In this document: one piece after another, positions 43,237-51,793 of the stretch
How the letters are laid out: each line of letters opens with the position of its first letter
How positions within the stretch are numbered: the first letter of the stretch is position 1
Origin: Bacteriovoracaceae bacterium
GTDB lineage: Bacteria; Bdellovibrionota; Bacteriovoracia; Bacteriovoracales; Bacteriovoracaceae
Reading direction: 5' to 3'
DNA length: 64,000 nucleotides
Assembly (NCBI GenBank): GCA_018649885.1
Contig: JABIHA010000036.1
Span: 62,001-126,000, forward strand
Program-made: the position numbers and the translations under genes
The notes under the pieces: generated by a model
The model's input: only the letters and a program-made list of their open reading frames with translations
What the model was told of the DNA's origin: nothing
The model's database searches: none

Positions 43237-44949
43237 TTATGGCTTCTTATATTTTGATAAGACATTATATAAAGACTCTTCTGTAAATGGCTTTTTTATG
43301 TACCCATCTGCAATATTCCAAAGTTCCGCTCTCTTTTTTTCAGAGTAGTTAGTTGTCACACCACCAGTGACTATAAAAAAGCCTGTATCTCCGTTCGGAA
43401 GTTTTCTCGCCTTATTAATAAACTCTTCTCCTTGCATTCGCTGCATTTTCATATCGGTGCAAATATAATCATACCTTTTATTCTTAACCTTTTCCAAAGC
43501 CGTATCTCCATCATCAGCTTCATCAACTTCTAGGCCAAGATCTTCGAGAAGGTTTACTAAAAGCTCCCTAATTGCTTTCTCGTCATCAACTATTAGAGCA
43601 ACTCCCTTAAGTTTACCATTATTTTGTTGCTGTTGCTGTTGCTGTTCAAAATCCGAGTCACTTTTAGAGGGCAGTGTAATTGAAAAAAGACTTCCTTCGT
43701 TTACAGTTGACTCAATACTTAGTTTTCCATTTAATTTTTTAGTGAGCTCATTTACAAGCCCTAATCCCATTCCTGTACCTTTACCAATTTCCTTTGTAGT
43801 AAAAAATGGATTTAGAATTTGATTCATATTATCATCAGAAATTCCACATCCATTATCTCTAACCGAAAATACCAATGAATTGCTTCCAATCTCTTCCAAG
43901 GAGAGATGAATTTCACGCTTGTCTTGCCCTTCGGTCGCATCCTTGGCATTGCTTATAAGGTTCATGACTATTTGTTGTAATTTTCCAAGACTTCCTCTTG
44001 TAAATAACTTTCGATCTGGATTTTCTCTAATAATTACTACACCCTCTTTTTCATATATCTCTGAAATTAAATTCACAGTTTGATCAATTGCCTCTCGCAT
44101 AGAAATAACTTCATTGTGGTTCGTGTCAGATCTTGAGTAAGTTCTTAACCCATCAACAATTTTTCGTATTCTCTCATGTCCATGCTCAATCTTTTTTAGT
44201 TTGTCAAAGATACTTTCTTTTTCATAATTATCCTTTTTAAGCTCTTTTTTCATCAGTGCTATATTTCCAATACTGATGGTCAAAGGGTTATTAATCTCAT
44301 GTCCCACTCCCGCAGCCATCTCACCAATGGATGCAAGCTTCGATTGGTGCACCATTTGCCTCTCAGTTTCTTTTCTATCAGTAATATTTACTCTTACTCC
44401 AGAGTAACCCGTAATTTTTTTATCCGAATCAAAAATTGGAAAAATTGTGGCCTGGACCCAGTATAAACTTCCATCCTTTGCCTTATTGCAAATTTCTCCC
44501 TTAAACGTTTCTCCTTGACGAATAGTATCCCAAAATCCCTTCCAAAAAACCTTCGAATGTATACCAGAACTAACTATATTATGAGATCGCCCAATAAGTT
44601 CTTGTCGTGAATATTTGGATAACTCACAAAAGGTATCATTGGCATAAGTAATAATACCTTTTGTGTCCGTTTTTGATACAAGCGCCGTAATATCAAGTAA
44701 TTTTTTTTGCTTTATCAAGTCTTCTACTAATTGATGATTCTTAAATAATATTTTATTAATCAAAAAATAGTAAATAAACGGTGACGAAAAAATAGATAGT
44801 AGAAGTCCATCTAAAAATATTTCTACAATTGATGACTCTACTTCAAGAAAATGAAGTAATGCCATCACAAATACTTCTGCAATAAATATGATAATAATAA
44901 TGGAGCTTAAAGCTTTAACTTTAGAAGAATTTAATTTATTAGCTGACAT
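43237..44949 (-). CDS. Hybrid sensor histidine kinase with PAS and receiver domains
   Basis: A 570-residue hybrid kinase. Two membrane helices (about residues 13-32 and 41-65) with only a short loop between them precede a PAS domain (about 80-190, with the PAC part WVQATIFPIFD), a HisKA dimerisation helix with H217 in GVGHEINNPL, an HATPase domain with N-box NLISNAKDA, DNGCGI and GTGMGLGL motifs, a Gln-run linker (residues 436-442) and a receiver domain with D499 in YICTDMKMQ. It probably senses a membrane or cytosolic ligand and phosphorylates its own receiver or another partner; no separate regulator gene is nearby. The gene lies between an spmAB fragment and the intact spmAB gene. Confidence 0.92.
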   Translation of the reverse strand: MSANKLNSSKVKALSSIIIIIFIAEVFVMALLHFLEVESSIVEIFLDGLLLSIFSSPFIYYFLINKILFKNHQLVEDLIKQKKLLDITALVSKTDTKGIITYANDTFCELSKYSRQELIGRSHNIVSSGIHSKVFWKGFWDTIRQGETFKGEICNKAKDGSLYWVQATIFPIFDSDKKITGYSGVRVNITDRKETERQMVHQSKLASIGEMAAGVGHEINNPLTISIGNIALMKKELKKDNYEKESIFDKLKKIEHGHERIRKIVDGLRTYSRSDTNHNEVISMREAIDQTVNLISEIYEKEGVVIIRENPDRKLFTRGSLGKLQQIVMNLISNAKDATEGQDKREIHLSLEEIGSNSLVFSVRDNGCGISDDNMNQILNPFFTTKEIGKGTGMGLGLVNELTKKLNGKLSIESTVNEGSLFSITLPSKSDSDFEQQQQQQQNNGKLKGVALIVDDEKAIRELLVNLLEDLGLEVDEADDGDTALEKVKNKRYDYICTDMKMQRMQGEEFINKARKLPNGDTGFFIVTGGVTTNYSEKKRAELWNIADGYIKKPFTEESLYNVLSKYKKP

Positions 44950-45212
44950 CCAGACAATAGTATAACAAGAACATCAGCAAATCAGTTGTTTTTAAGTAAA
45001 TATGCTAAGATCACTCTTATAAATCATCTGACCTATTTCGTTGGTTATCGTAAATTCTAAGTTCAACACGGCCTTTGATGACTCATAAATACCATCATCG
45101 AGTGTAATTTTTCCTACTTCTCAATAGGTATATGCGAATGCATTTCAAAATTCAGCTCTACTGCAGGTAGAGGGCAAGTTTTTTAAACTTGATCAAAACA
45201 TTTCATTAGAGA
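44950..45212. other. Intergenic region with two perfect hairpins
   Basis: No coding frame is credible. Two adjacent hairpins, CTCTAC-TGCAG-GTAGAG (45156-45172) and CAAGTTT-TTT-AAACTTG (45175-45191), lie downstream of the spmAB gene. They may end its transcript or mark the edge of the duplicated segment, but no proper T-run follows. Confidence 0.4.
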
Positions 45213-45262
45213 ATGACCACGGCAGCCTGGCCTTTTTAAAAAACTAACTTACAAATCCAAAT
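45213..45262. repeat. 50-bp direct repeat at the 3' end of spmAB
   Basis: This segment contains the last seven or so codons and the stop of the intact gene plus flanking bases. It is repeated with two mismatches at 43147-43196 in the same orientation, so the histidine kinase gene lies between the copies. Confidence 0.75.
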
Positions 45263-46570
45263 AGAGCTTATGATGCCAACTGTATCTGCAAAAAGACAGG
45301 CGGCAAGTGTATGTCTTGATTTTCTAATTTGGATACTTCCAAAGTAAACGGCAATGACATAAAAGGTCGTTTCTGTACTTCCCTGCATAGTACTGACAAT
45401 TTGGCCTATGAGGGAGTCAACTCCGTATTGTTTCATAATATCAGCAGCTACAGCGTAACCACCTGAACCAGATAATGTTCGAATTAAGGCCATGGGAAGC
45501 ACTTCACTTGGCACCCCAAAATAATTCATGACGGGGGATACATAATTTACAAATAAATCGATGGCACCAGAAGCTCTAAGCATTCCAACAGCAACTAATA
45601 TGGCCACTAGAAATGGAATAATTTTAACAGCAACTTGAAACCCTTCTTTTCCTCCTGTCGCCACAGCATCGTATACATCAACTCTTTTTCCTACTCCGAA
45701 GAGCAAAATAACTGCGATCAAAATGAGAAGTGGCCAGTCATTAATTGCGCTTTTCAGGCTTCCTATCATCCCAATTATTTGGCCAGACTCATCAGCAGTG
45801 CCCGCTTTTAGAAAAAGGGCATATCCCAGTGAGCAGGCCAAACCTACAGCAAGAAGTGTTATAGTGAGTTTAAGCAGTCCAGAAGCTTTACCGTCTGTTG
45901 TATCATCAATGATTTTTTCAGCAGAAGTTGTGTCAACTTCTGCTGAAATTTCAAGGCCTTTACTTTGGTCAATTGAAGGTGCGCCTGGTTTAAAAAATTT
46001 GAGTTTTGATAAAAATGTTGAAATTAAAATTGCTGATAGGGTAGACAGTGTTGTGGCCACAAGAGTTGTAAAGAAAATCGAAGCTGGAGCAGTTGATCCC
46101 ATACTTGCTCTTAAGGCAATAACTGTTGTGGGCAGAAGTGAGACGCTGGATGTATTGATAGCAAGGAATAAGGCCATGGCATTTGTCGCCTCACCTTTGT
46201 TTTTATTGAGCTTATCTAGCTCCATCATCGCCTTTAAACCAAAGGGAGTTGCCGCATTGGCAAGGCCTAACATATTTGAGGTCATATTGAGAATCATCAT
46301 ACTCATGGCAGGGTGTTCAGGTGGTACTTCAGGAAAAATTCGGCTCATAATTGGCCTAAGTACTCGGGCAATAACTTTTAAAAGTCCGCCTTTTTGAAGG
46401 ATTTGCATCATACCGAGCCAAAATGCCATGACTCCAATAAGTCCAAGTGAGAGCTCAACTGCAGATTTTGCACTATCAACAGATGCCTTTGAGACAGCAT
46501 CGAGGTTACCGGTGAGGGCCCCACAAATAATAGCGCCAAAAATCATGGCGATCCAAATTGCATTCATCAT
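45236..46570 (-). CDS. spmAB: Fused spore maturation protein SpmA-SpmB (nucleoside recognition domains)
   Basis: A 444-residue membrane protein with two gate/nucleoside-recognition halves. The N-terminal half has SpmA features (NAIWIAMIFGAIICGALTGN, LIGVMAFWLGMMQILQKGG, NMTSNMLGLANAATPFGLKA) and the C-terminal half SpmB features (FLVAILVAVGMLRASGAIDL, LSGSGGYAVAADIM, STETTFYVIAVYFG). A hydrophilic linker (about residues 195-220) joins them. Such fusions occur in many non-sporulating Gram-negatives; the role is probably transport or envelope-related, not sporulation. ATG 46570 is preceded by GGAT at a usable distance. The 3' end is duplicated at 43147. Confidence 0.85.
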   Translation of the reverse strand: MMNAIWIAMIFGAIICGALTGNLDAVSKASVDSAKSAVELSLGLIGVMAFWLGMMQILQKGGLLKVIARVLRPIMSRIFPEVPPEHPAMSMMILNMTSNMLGLANAATPFGLKAMMELDKLNKNKGEATNAMALFLAINTSSVSLLPTTVIALRASMGSTAPASIFFTTLVATTLSTLSAILISTFLSKLKFFKPGAPSIDQSKGLEISAEVDTTSAEKIIDDTTDGKASGLLKLTITLLAVGLACSLGYALFLKAGTADESGQIIGMIGSLKSAINDWPLLILIAVILLFGVGKRVDVYDAVATGGKEGFQVAVKIIPFLVAILVAVGMLRASGAIDLFVNYVSPVMNYFGVPSEVLPMALIRTLSGSGGYAVAADIMKQYGVDSLIGQIVSTMQGSTETTFYVIAVYFGSIQIRKSRHTLAACLFADTVGIISSIWICKLVF

Positions 46571-46854
46571 TTTTTTAATCCTTTATTTGAATGGAGAGGC
46601 TAGGTTAGAAGAGGGTTTACTGTCTATGTTGGTTGAAGAATTTTCAGGTTAGCATGAGCTTTGATTGTGAGCTGTGAAAAAGCAAAAAGCCTAGGAATAT
46701 CCGCATCTTTAATGATAAATCGTTATTTTCTTCATTCCTCCCTGTTATCTCCTATAATATCAGCTAATTAGAGGTGGTAGCTTTTACCTTGTGTGTGGCC
46801 AATCCATGCATGGAGTTCTATCTTTTCCCATTAACTCAATTTTAGGGAACAACT

Positions 46855-47826
46855 ATGCCTTCAGTATCAATTAAAGTCCCAGGCGGCAGTCGTATCACTA
46901 TCCCACACTACCCTGTCGACATGGTAGGTGCGGGTGAACGGGCCAGCTCATTTACTAAAAGAAGCATCAAGAAAGAGTCCAAATTAGATGCCTTATATTT
47001 GGCCATTACCATGACAGACCTGACGACTCTTGAGGGTGCCGATACTCCCGGCAAAGTTAAGCAGCTATGTGGAAAGGCCATAAGCCCAGTACCAGCTCAC
47101 TACCTACAAGAAATAAAAAGACTTGCTCCCGATAAAAAGATCAGACCCATCCCTTCAGTTGCCGCTATTTGCGTCTACCCAGAGATGGTTCCCATTGCAA
47201 GAAAATGCCTTGAGGGCTCTGGCGTAGAACTCGCTTCAGTGGCCACGGCCTTCCCAGCGGGACAGCTATCACTCGACTTAAAATTAAAAGATGTTGCTCG
47301 CGCCATCAAATTTGGAGCAACGGAAATAGACATGGTCATTGACCGTGGGGCCTTTCTTAGAGGTGACTATCAAAAAGTTTTTGATGAAATAGTCGCAGTA
47401 AAAGATATTTGTGAAGACCGCGCCCATTTAAAGGTGATCCTCGAAACAGGAGAGCTTAAAACACTAGATAACGTAAGATTTGCATCCACTATGGCCATGG
47501 AAGCAGGTGCTGATTTCATTAAAACTTCCACAGGAAAAGTCACTCCAGCAGCTACAATGCCAGTAACTCTCGTTATGCTTCAGGCAATTTGGGATTACTA
47601 CCAGCAAACTGGAAAAAAAATCGGAATGAAACCGGCCGGTGGAATTAGAACCGCAAAACAGGCCGTTCACTACCTTGTGATGGTTAATGAAGTACTAGGA
47701 GCTGATTGGCTTCACCCAAAAATGTTTAGATTTGGGGCCAGCTCACTTCTCAATGACCTGCTCAGGCAAATATTTAAGCAGTACACCGGACAATACTACT
47801 ATCAAGATATATTCTCATTGGATTAA
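46855..47826 (+). CDS. deoC: Deoxyribose-phosphate aldolase
   Basis: A 323-residue DeoC that cleaves 2-deoxyribose-5-phosphate to glyceraldehyde-3-phosphate and acetaldehyde. The Schiff-base lysine is K223 in DFIKTSTGK, the proton-relay lysine K259 in IGMKPAGGIR, and the acid D159 in EIDMVIDRG. It is longer than E. coli DeoC owing to an N-terminal extension of about 45 residues. ATG 46855 follows AGGGAA. A TATAAT at 46753-46758 may be the -10 of its promoter, without a good -35. The acetaldehyde it makes is the likely substrate of the aldehyde dehydrogenase gene 17 bp downstream. Confidence 0.93.
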   Translation: MPSVSIKVPGGSRITIPHYPVDMVGAGERASSFTKRSIKKESKLDALYLAITMTDLTTLEGADTPGKVKQLCGKAISPVPAHYLQEIKRLAPDKKIRPIPSVAAICVYPEMVPIARKCLEGSGVELASVATAFPAGQLSLDLKLKDVARAIKFGATEIDMVIDRGAFLRGDYQKVFDEIVAVKDICEDRAHLKVILETGELKTLDNVRFASTMAMEAGADFIKTSTGKVTPAATMPVTLVMLQAIWDYYQQTGKKIGMKPAGGIRTAKQAVHYLVMVNEVLGADWLHPKMFRFGASSLLNDLLRQIFKQYTGQYYYQDIFSLD

Positions 47827-47843
47827 ATATAAGGACTATCAAC

Positions 47844-49388
47844 ATGACTAAGAAAAAGGCCCAAAAGAAAACTAAGGCCAAAAAATCGAAAGTTACAAAA
47901 AAGAAGAAGACGACCAAGAAGACTAGCTCCGTGAAAAAAACGGTGAAAGGCCTTGATTTTGTCTACGACCCGGCTCCTGAATCCAAAGCAGTTGTACATA
48001 TTCAAAATAAGTATGACCACTTTATAGCTGGAAAATTTGTCGCTCCTAATAGTGGCAAATATATGAAGTCCATAAATCCTGCAACGGAAGAAGTTTTAAC
48101 AAAACACGCTGTCGGTGATGAAAAAGATGTGGACCGCGCAGTTAAAGCTGCAAGAGTTGCCTATGAAGGTGTTTGGTCAAAAATGCCTGCAGAAGAACGG
48201 GGACGCTACCTCTACAGAATCGCCCGAATTTTACAAGAGCGCTCCAGAGAATTTGCCGTTGCCGAAACACTCGACGGTGGAAAACCCATTAAAGAATCAA
48301 GAGATGTAGATATCCCACTAGCAGCAGCTCATTTTTTCTATTATGCTGGCTGGGCCGATAAACTTGAGTACGCATTTCCAGGAAAAAGTGTTCGCTCCAT
48401 CGGAGTTTGTGGACAAATTATTCCTTGGAACTTCCCTCTACTCATGGCCGCTTGGAAATTGGCCCCAGCACTTGCCGCCGGCAATTGCGTTGTGCTTAAG
48501 CCAGCTGAGCAAACCTCTTTAACTGCCATGCTCCTCGCAGAAGTATTACAAGAGGCTGAACTACCTGATGGAGTTGTCAATATTGTAACAGGTGAAGGCC
48601 CCACAGGCGCTGCTCTTGTTGCCCACCCTGATGTCAATAAAATTGCCTTTACTGGCTCAACTGATATTGGAAAATTAATTGCTAAAAATGTCGCCCACAC
48701 TACAAAAAAGTTAACTCTTGAGCTGGGAGGCAAGTCGGCCAATATTGTTTATGAAGATGCGGCCATCGATCAAGCAGTTGAAGGCGTTGTTAACGGAATC
48801 TATTTTAATCAAGGCCACGTCTGCTGTGCAGGCTCAAGACTTTTATTAGAAGAGTCCATCGCAAAAGATTTTCTTAAAAAGCTCCAAAAAAGAATGAAAA
48901 CCATTAGAGTTGGTGATCCACTGGATAAAAATACTGATCTTGGGGCCATTAACCATAAAGAACAATGGGAAAAAATTAAAACTCTTGTAGATCAAGGTAA
49001 AGAAGAAGGCGGAGATTTCTACCAAGCCGAATGTAAACTCCCTTCAAAGGGTTATTTCTTTTCACCTTGTTACTTTGCCAAACAAAGTGGCTCTAGCCTA
49101 ATATCAAGGCTCGAAATATTTGGACCAGTTCTTTCTGTTTCTACTTTTAGAACCCCAGACGAGGCGATTACTAAGGCCAATGATACACCTTACGGCCTAG
49201 CGGCTGGCATCTGGTCTGAAAAAGGCTCTAAGATTCACAAGACTGCAAACGGTCTAAAAGCCGGTGTCATTTGGGCCAACACATACAATAAATTTGATCC
49301 CACCTCTCCATTTGGTGGATTCTTTGAATCAGGTTACGGTAGAGAAGGGGGGCTGCACGGTCTACTTCCTTACTTGGAGGTTAAATAA
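47844..49388 (+). CDS. Aldehyde dehydrogenase with Lys-rich N-terminal tail
   Basis: A 514-residue NAD(P)-dependent ALDH with PWNFPLL, the Rossmann loop FTGSTDIGK, catalytic E293 in LELGGKSAN and C327 in NQGHVCCAGSR, and the C-terminal PFGGFFESGYGRE. The first 35 residues are almost all Lys, Thr, Ala and Ser (KKKAQKKTKAKK and similar), a histone-H1-like tail not usual for the family, perhaps for binding nucleic acid or membrane. It starts after AAGGA. It is cotranscribed with deoC and with a shorter ALDH-like gene, which overlaps it by one base. Likely reaction: oxidation of acetaldehyde from DeoC. ALDH16-type assignment is inferred from the pairing. Confidence 0.9.
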   Translation: MTKKKAQKKTKAKKSKVTKKKKTTKKTSSVKKTVKGLDFVYDPAPESKAVVHIQNKYDHFIAGKFVAPNSGKYMKSINPATEEVLTKHAVGDEKDVDRAVKAARVAYEGVWSKMPAEERGRYLYRIARILQERSREFAVAETLDGGKPIKESRDVDIPLAAAHFFYYAGWADKLEYAFPGKSVRSIGVCGQIIPWNFPLLMAAWKLAPALAAGNCVVLKPAEQTSLTAMLLAEVLQEAELPDGVVNIVTGEGPTGAALVAHPDVNKIAFTGSTDIGKLIAKNVAHTTKKLTLELGGKSANIVYEDAAIDQAVEGVVNGIYFNQGHVCCAGSRLLLEESIAKDFLKKLQKRMKTIRVGDPLDKNTDLGAINHKEQWEKIKTLVDQGKEEGGDFYQAECKLPSKGYFFSPCYFAKQSGSSLISRLEIFGPVLSVSTFRTPDEAITKANDTPYGLAAGIWSEKGSKIHKTANGLKAGVIWANTYNKFDPTSPFGGFFESGYGREGGLHGLLPYLEVK

Positions 49389-50212
49389 TGAAAATTGAAA
49401 AAACTATAAAACTCTTTATTAATGGCCAGTTTGCACGATCTGAATCGGGCAGGACCTATCCAGTTAATGACAACTACGCCCGCGTTTGTCAGGCCTCAAA
49501 AAAAGATTTTCGAAACTCTGTAGACGCTGCTAAATCTGGCGAAAAATCATGGTCTTCAAAATCTGCTTATAATAGATCACAAATCATCTACCGAATGGCC
49601 GAAATGTGTGAAGGCAAAAGAGATCAATTTGTAAGCCTTTTCAAAACCACACTCAGCGCGTCCGACAAAAAAGCAAATGAAATGGTTGATGAAGGGATTT
49701 CAAGCTTTGTTTACTATGCTGGTTTTTGCGACAAATACTCTCAAACAATTGGCTCAGTGAATCCTGTTTCAGGACCCTTTCATAACTTTACGACTCCAGA
49801 GTCTGTAGGAGTGGTTGCACTTATAGATAGTGATGAATTTAATTTCGGTGCTACAGTCGATAGAATCTGCTCAATTTTAGTGGGCGGAAATTCTGTTATT
49901 GCACTACTGGGCCCAACTCTGCCTGCAGTTCTAGCTCCACTTTCAGAAGTCTTTGCCACCTCTGACCTGCCAGCTGGAGTTGTAAACCTTCTAACTGGAC
50001 ACCTGGAAGAGCTTGCAGAAGTCATAGCTTCCCACAGAGAAGTCAGATCAATTAGCTACCAAAATGAAAGTAAAAAATTCTATGAAACTGTCAGAGAAAA
50101 GTCAGTGGACAATATGAAGCGAATTGTCCCCAATCACAAGGAGCTTAAAAGCCTTGAGAATATTCTCTCTTTCGTTGAGTACAAAACAGTTTGGCACCCT
50201 ATTGGCGTTTAG
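49388..50212 (+). CDS. Aldehyde-dehydrogenase-like protein lacking the catalytic half
   Basis: The 274-residue protein matches the N-terminal NAD-binding part of ALDH (KLFINGQFARSESGRTYPV, a helical segment, VGVVALIDSD in place of PWNFP, LPAGVVNLLTG, an R-S-I-S-Y in place of FTGS) and then ends. It has no LELGG Glu, no catalytic Cys and no C-terminal domain. It is therefore a pseudoenzyme, not a frameshifted copy, since the frame is clean and its start overlaps the stop of the active ALDH by one base (TAATG). In ALDH16 proteins an active domain is fused to an inactive one; here the two appear as separate genes with deoC. A role as a partner subunit is inferred. Confidence 0.75.
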   Translation: MKIEKTIKLFINGQFARSESGRTYPVNDNYARVCQASKKDFRNSVDAAKSGEKSWSSKSAYNRSQIIYRMAEMCEGKRDQFVSLFKTTLSASDKKANEMVDEGISSFVYYAGFCDKYSQTIGSVNPVSGPFHNFTTPESVGVVALIDSDEFNFGATVDRICSILVGGNSVIALLGPTLPAVLAPLSEVFATSDLPAGVVNLLTGHLEELAEVIASHREVRSISYQNESKKFYETVREKSVDNMKRIVPNHKELKSLENILSFVEYKTVWHPIGV

Positions 50213-50226
50213 CTATTTAGAAACTT

Positions 50227-51696
50227 TTAACTCGATGGAATTAAAGTTAGAAAGCATATTTTTTCATCCTCTGACTGAGGAACTTCAACTTCACAATAAG
50301 AAGTCGCCCTAATCATACAGTTATGACCATTTGAGTTGATTTTATTTTCATATTTACACTTGTAACCATGAACAGTCACCCCATCTTTATCGGTTCCGGT
50401 GGCCTGCCCACTGTCAGATTGTCTAACAAGCTTACTACTATTATCACACTTATCAGTCCCTGAAATACTGCAATACCCTCTTTGGAAAGAACTTCCATCT
50501 GGGCAGTAGGATGTAACAGTAGCCATATCAGTTCCATCAAATAATCCACTGTTTGGAGAGAATGTACTTTTATAAATAAAAAATTTTACTTTTTCAGATG
50601 AAGAAGTAATTACCTTTAATGTTTTGCAAGTGTATTGTAATTTATAGGTTGCCCCGGAAGCATCCTTAAACAATGGTCCAGAGACATTGCTAGTACTCGC
50701 ACTATCCCAATCATTGGTGTCTTTGATATTATCAGTTAAAGTGGTGGTCGAGGCTATGGTCATATCCTGAAATAGTGTTTCTGAAATCGTTCCTCCTTTA
50801 ATCGTTCCATAATTGCTGAGATCACCCGTAATAGAGTTTGTGTATTGGGGGTCCTCACCATTTATATCAACTCCTTTTAATTTAATTTTTGTCAGCCACG
50901 ACATAAGCATTGGGTCCTCACTAGCATACATTGGGTACTTTTTTGAATCGTGGAGATTAATTTTTCCATTAAATACCACGGGTGGGGGTAGTCCAAGAGA
51001 GCCTCTGATTGTCCCTCCATAGATTTCTCCCTCCCTATTATCTATAGAGCCATTATTAACGGTGGTTCCAAATAAATCCATGCCCTCACAGTGATTGTCA
51101 GCGTCCAGCGTGCCTCCAAAAACATCACATATTGCCCCTGTGGTGTCTCCTGAAGCAGAACAACTTGTCAGCTTTCCAGAGGTCACATCAAAAACAATGG
51201 GAACACTGATTTTTTTTGTTAGGGTATTACTTTTATCGACCTTGAAACTGGTCTCTATTTCAAAATCACCGTATGCAACCGTGGCACCATCAGTAAACTT
51301 AAGACCTAGGTTATAGTCATCAATAACAAGCTTGCCATAGCTATCACCTTTATTTAAATCTTGGCTCCCAACTTTTAGTGCTCCAATTGTTGCTGCTGAA
51401 ACAGTATCATCATAGTCCCCTGAAAAAGAAACTTCGTTGGACCCACCATCTCTGATCTGCTCAAAAGTTGCATCACAAATTTCAGATTTTCTAAGAGAGC
51501 CCTGTAGTAAATTGTAGGTGGTTTGGGCCTCAGAATAACCTTTATTTCTCGCCTGACCTTTAGAAACATTGGAATTCATTTTCATAAACCCAATACCCAT
51601 AATGCTCATCAAACCGATGGCCATCATGATTTCTACCATGGACATGCCTTTATCATTTAGAAGTAAAGACGAACTATTTTGCTCTTCTATATCCAT
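50227..51696 (-). CDS. Large prepilin-like protein
   Basis: A 489-residue protein with a type IV prepilin leader: a short polar start, then G18 followed by MSMVEIMMAIGLMSIMGIGF, with the cleavage site after Gly and Glu at mature position 5. The rest is a long beta-rich, Asn/Gly/Thr-rich region with several Cys (FEICD-type, LTSCSA, CDVFG, DNHCEG) near the C-terminus (SYCPDGSSFQ, GYCSISGTDKCD, HGYKCKYE, HNCMIRATSYCEV). It is much larger than normal pilins and may be a minor pilin or tip adhesin. The ATG has GGGAG upstream. No pilus-assembly genes are adjacent. Confidence 0.75.
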   Translation of the reverse strand: MDIEEQNSSSLLLNDKGMSMVEIMMAIGLMSIMGIGFMKMNSNVSKGQARNKGYSEAQTTYNLLQGSLRKSEICDATFEQIRDGGSNEVSFSGDYDDTVSAATIGALKVGSQDLNKGDSYGKLVIDDYNLGLKFTDGATVAYGDFEIETSFKVDKSNTLTKKISVPIVFDVTSGKLTSCSASGDTTGAICDVFGGTLDADNHCEGMDLFGTTVNNGSIDNREGEIYGGTIRGSLGLPPPVVFNGKINLHDSKKYPMYASEDPMLMSWLTKIKLKGVDINGEDPQYTNSITGDLSNYGTIKGGTISETLFQDMTIASTTTLTDNIKDTNDWDSASTSNVSGPLFKDASGATYKLQYTCKTLKVITSSSEKVKFFIYKSTFSPNSGLFDGTDMATVTSYCPDGSSFQRGYCSISGTDKCDNSSKLVRQSDSGQATGTDKDGVTVHGYKCKYENKINSNGHNCMIRATSYCEVEVPQSEDEKICFLTLIPSS

Positions 51697-51793
51697 CAAA
51701 TTTTGCTCCCTAAAAATAAATTTTCTTTATTATACTCAAAATAAAAATTGAAGGGAGAATTTATCTATGGAGGTATTAATTATTTAGATAATT

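Noticed and set aside
45723-46397. 224-residue plus-strand open frame opposite spmAB
   Set aside because: It is antisense to a well-supported membrane protein gene, has no ribosome binding site or domain, and its composition follows from the opposite strand.
49388-50212. Frameshifted or truncated full-length ALDH gene
   Set aside because: No catalytic-domain sequence follows in any frame, and the minus-strand prepilin gene begins its end 15 bp later, so it is a genuine short protein.
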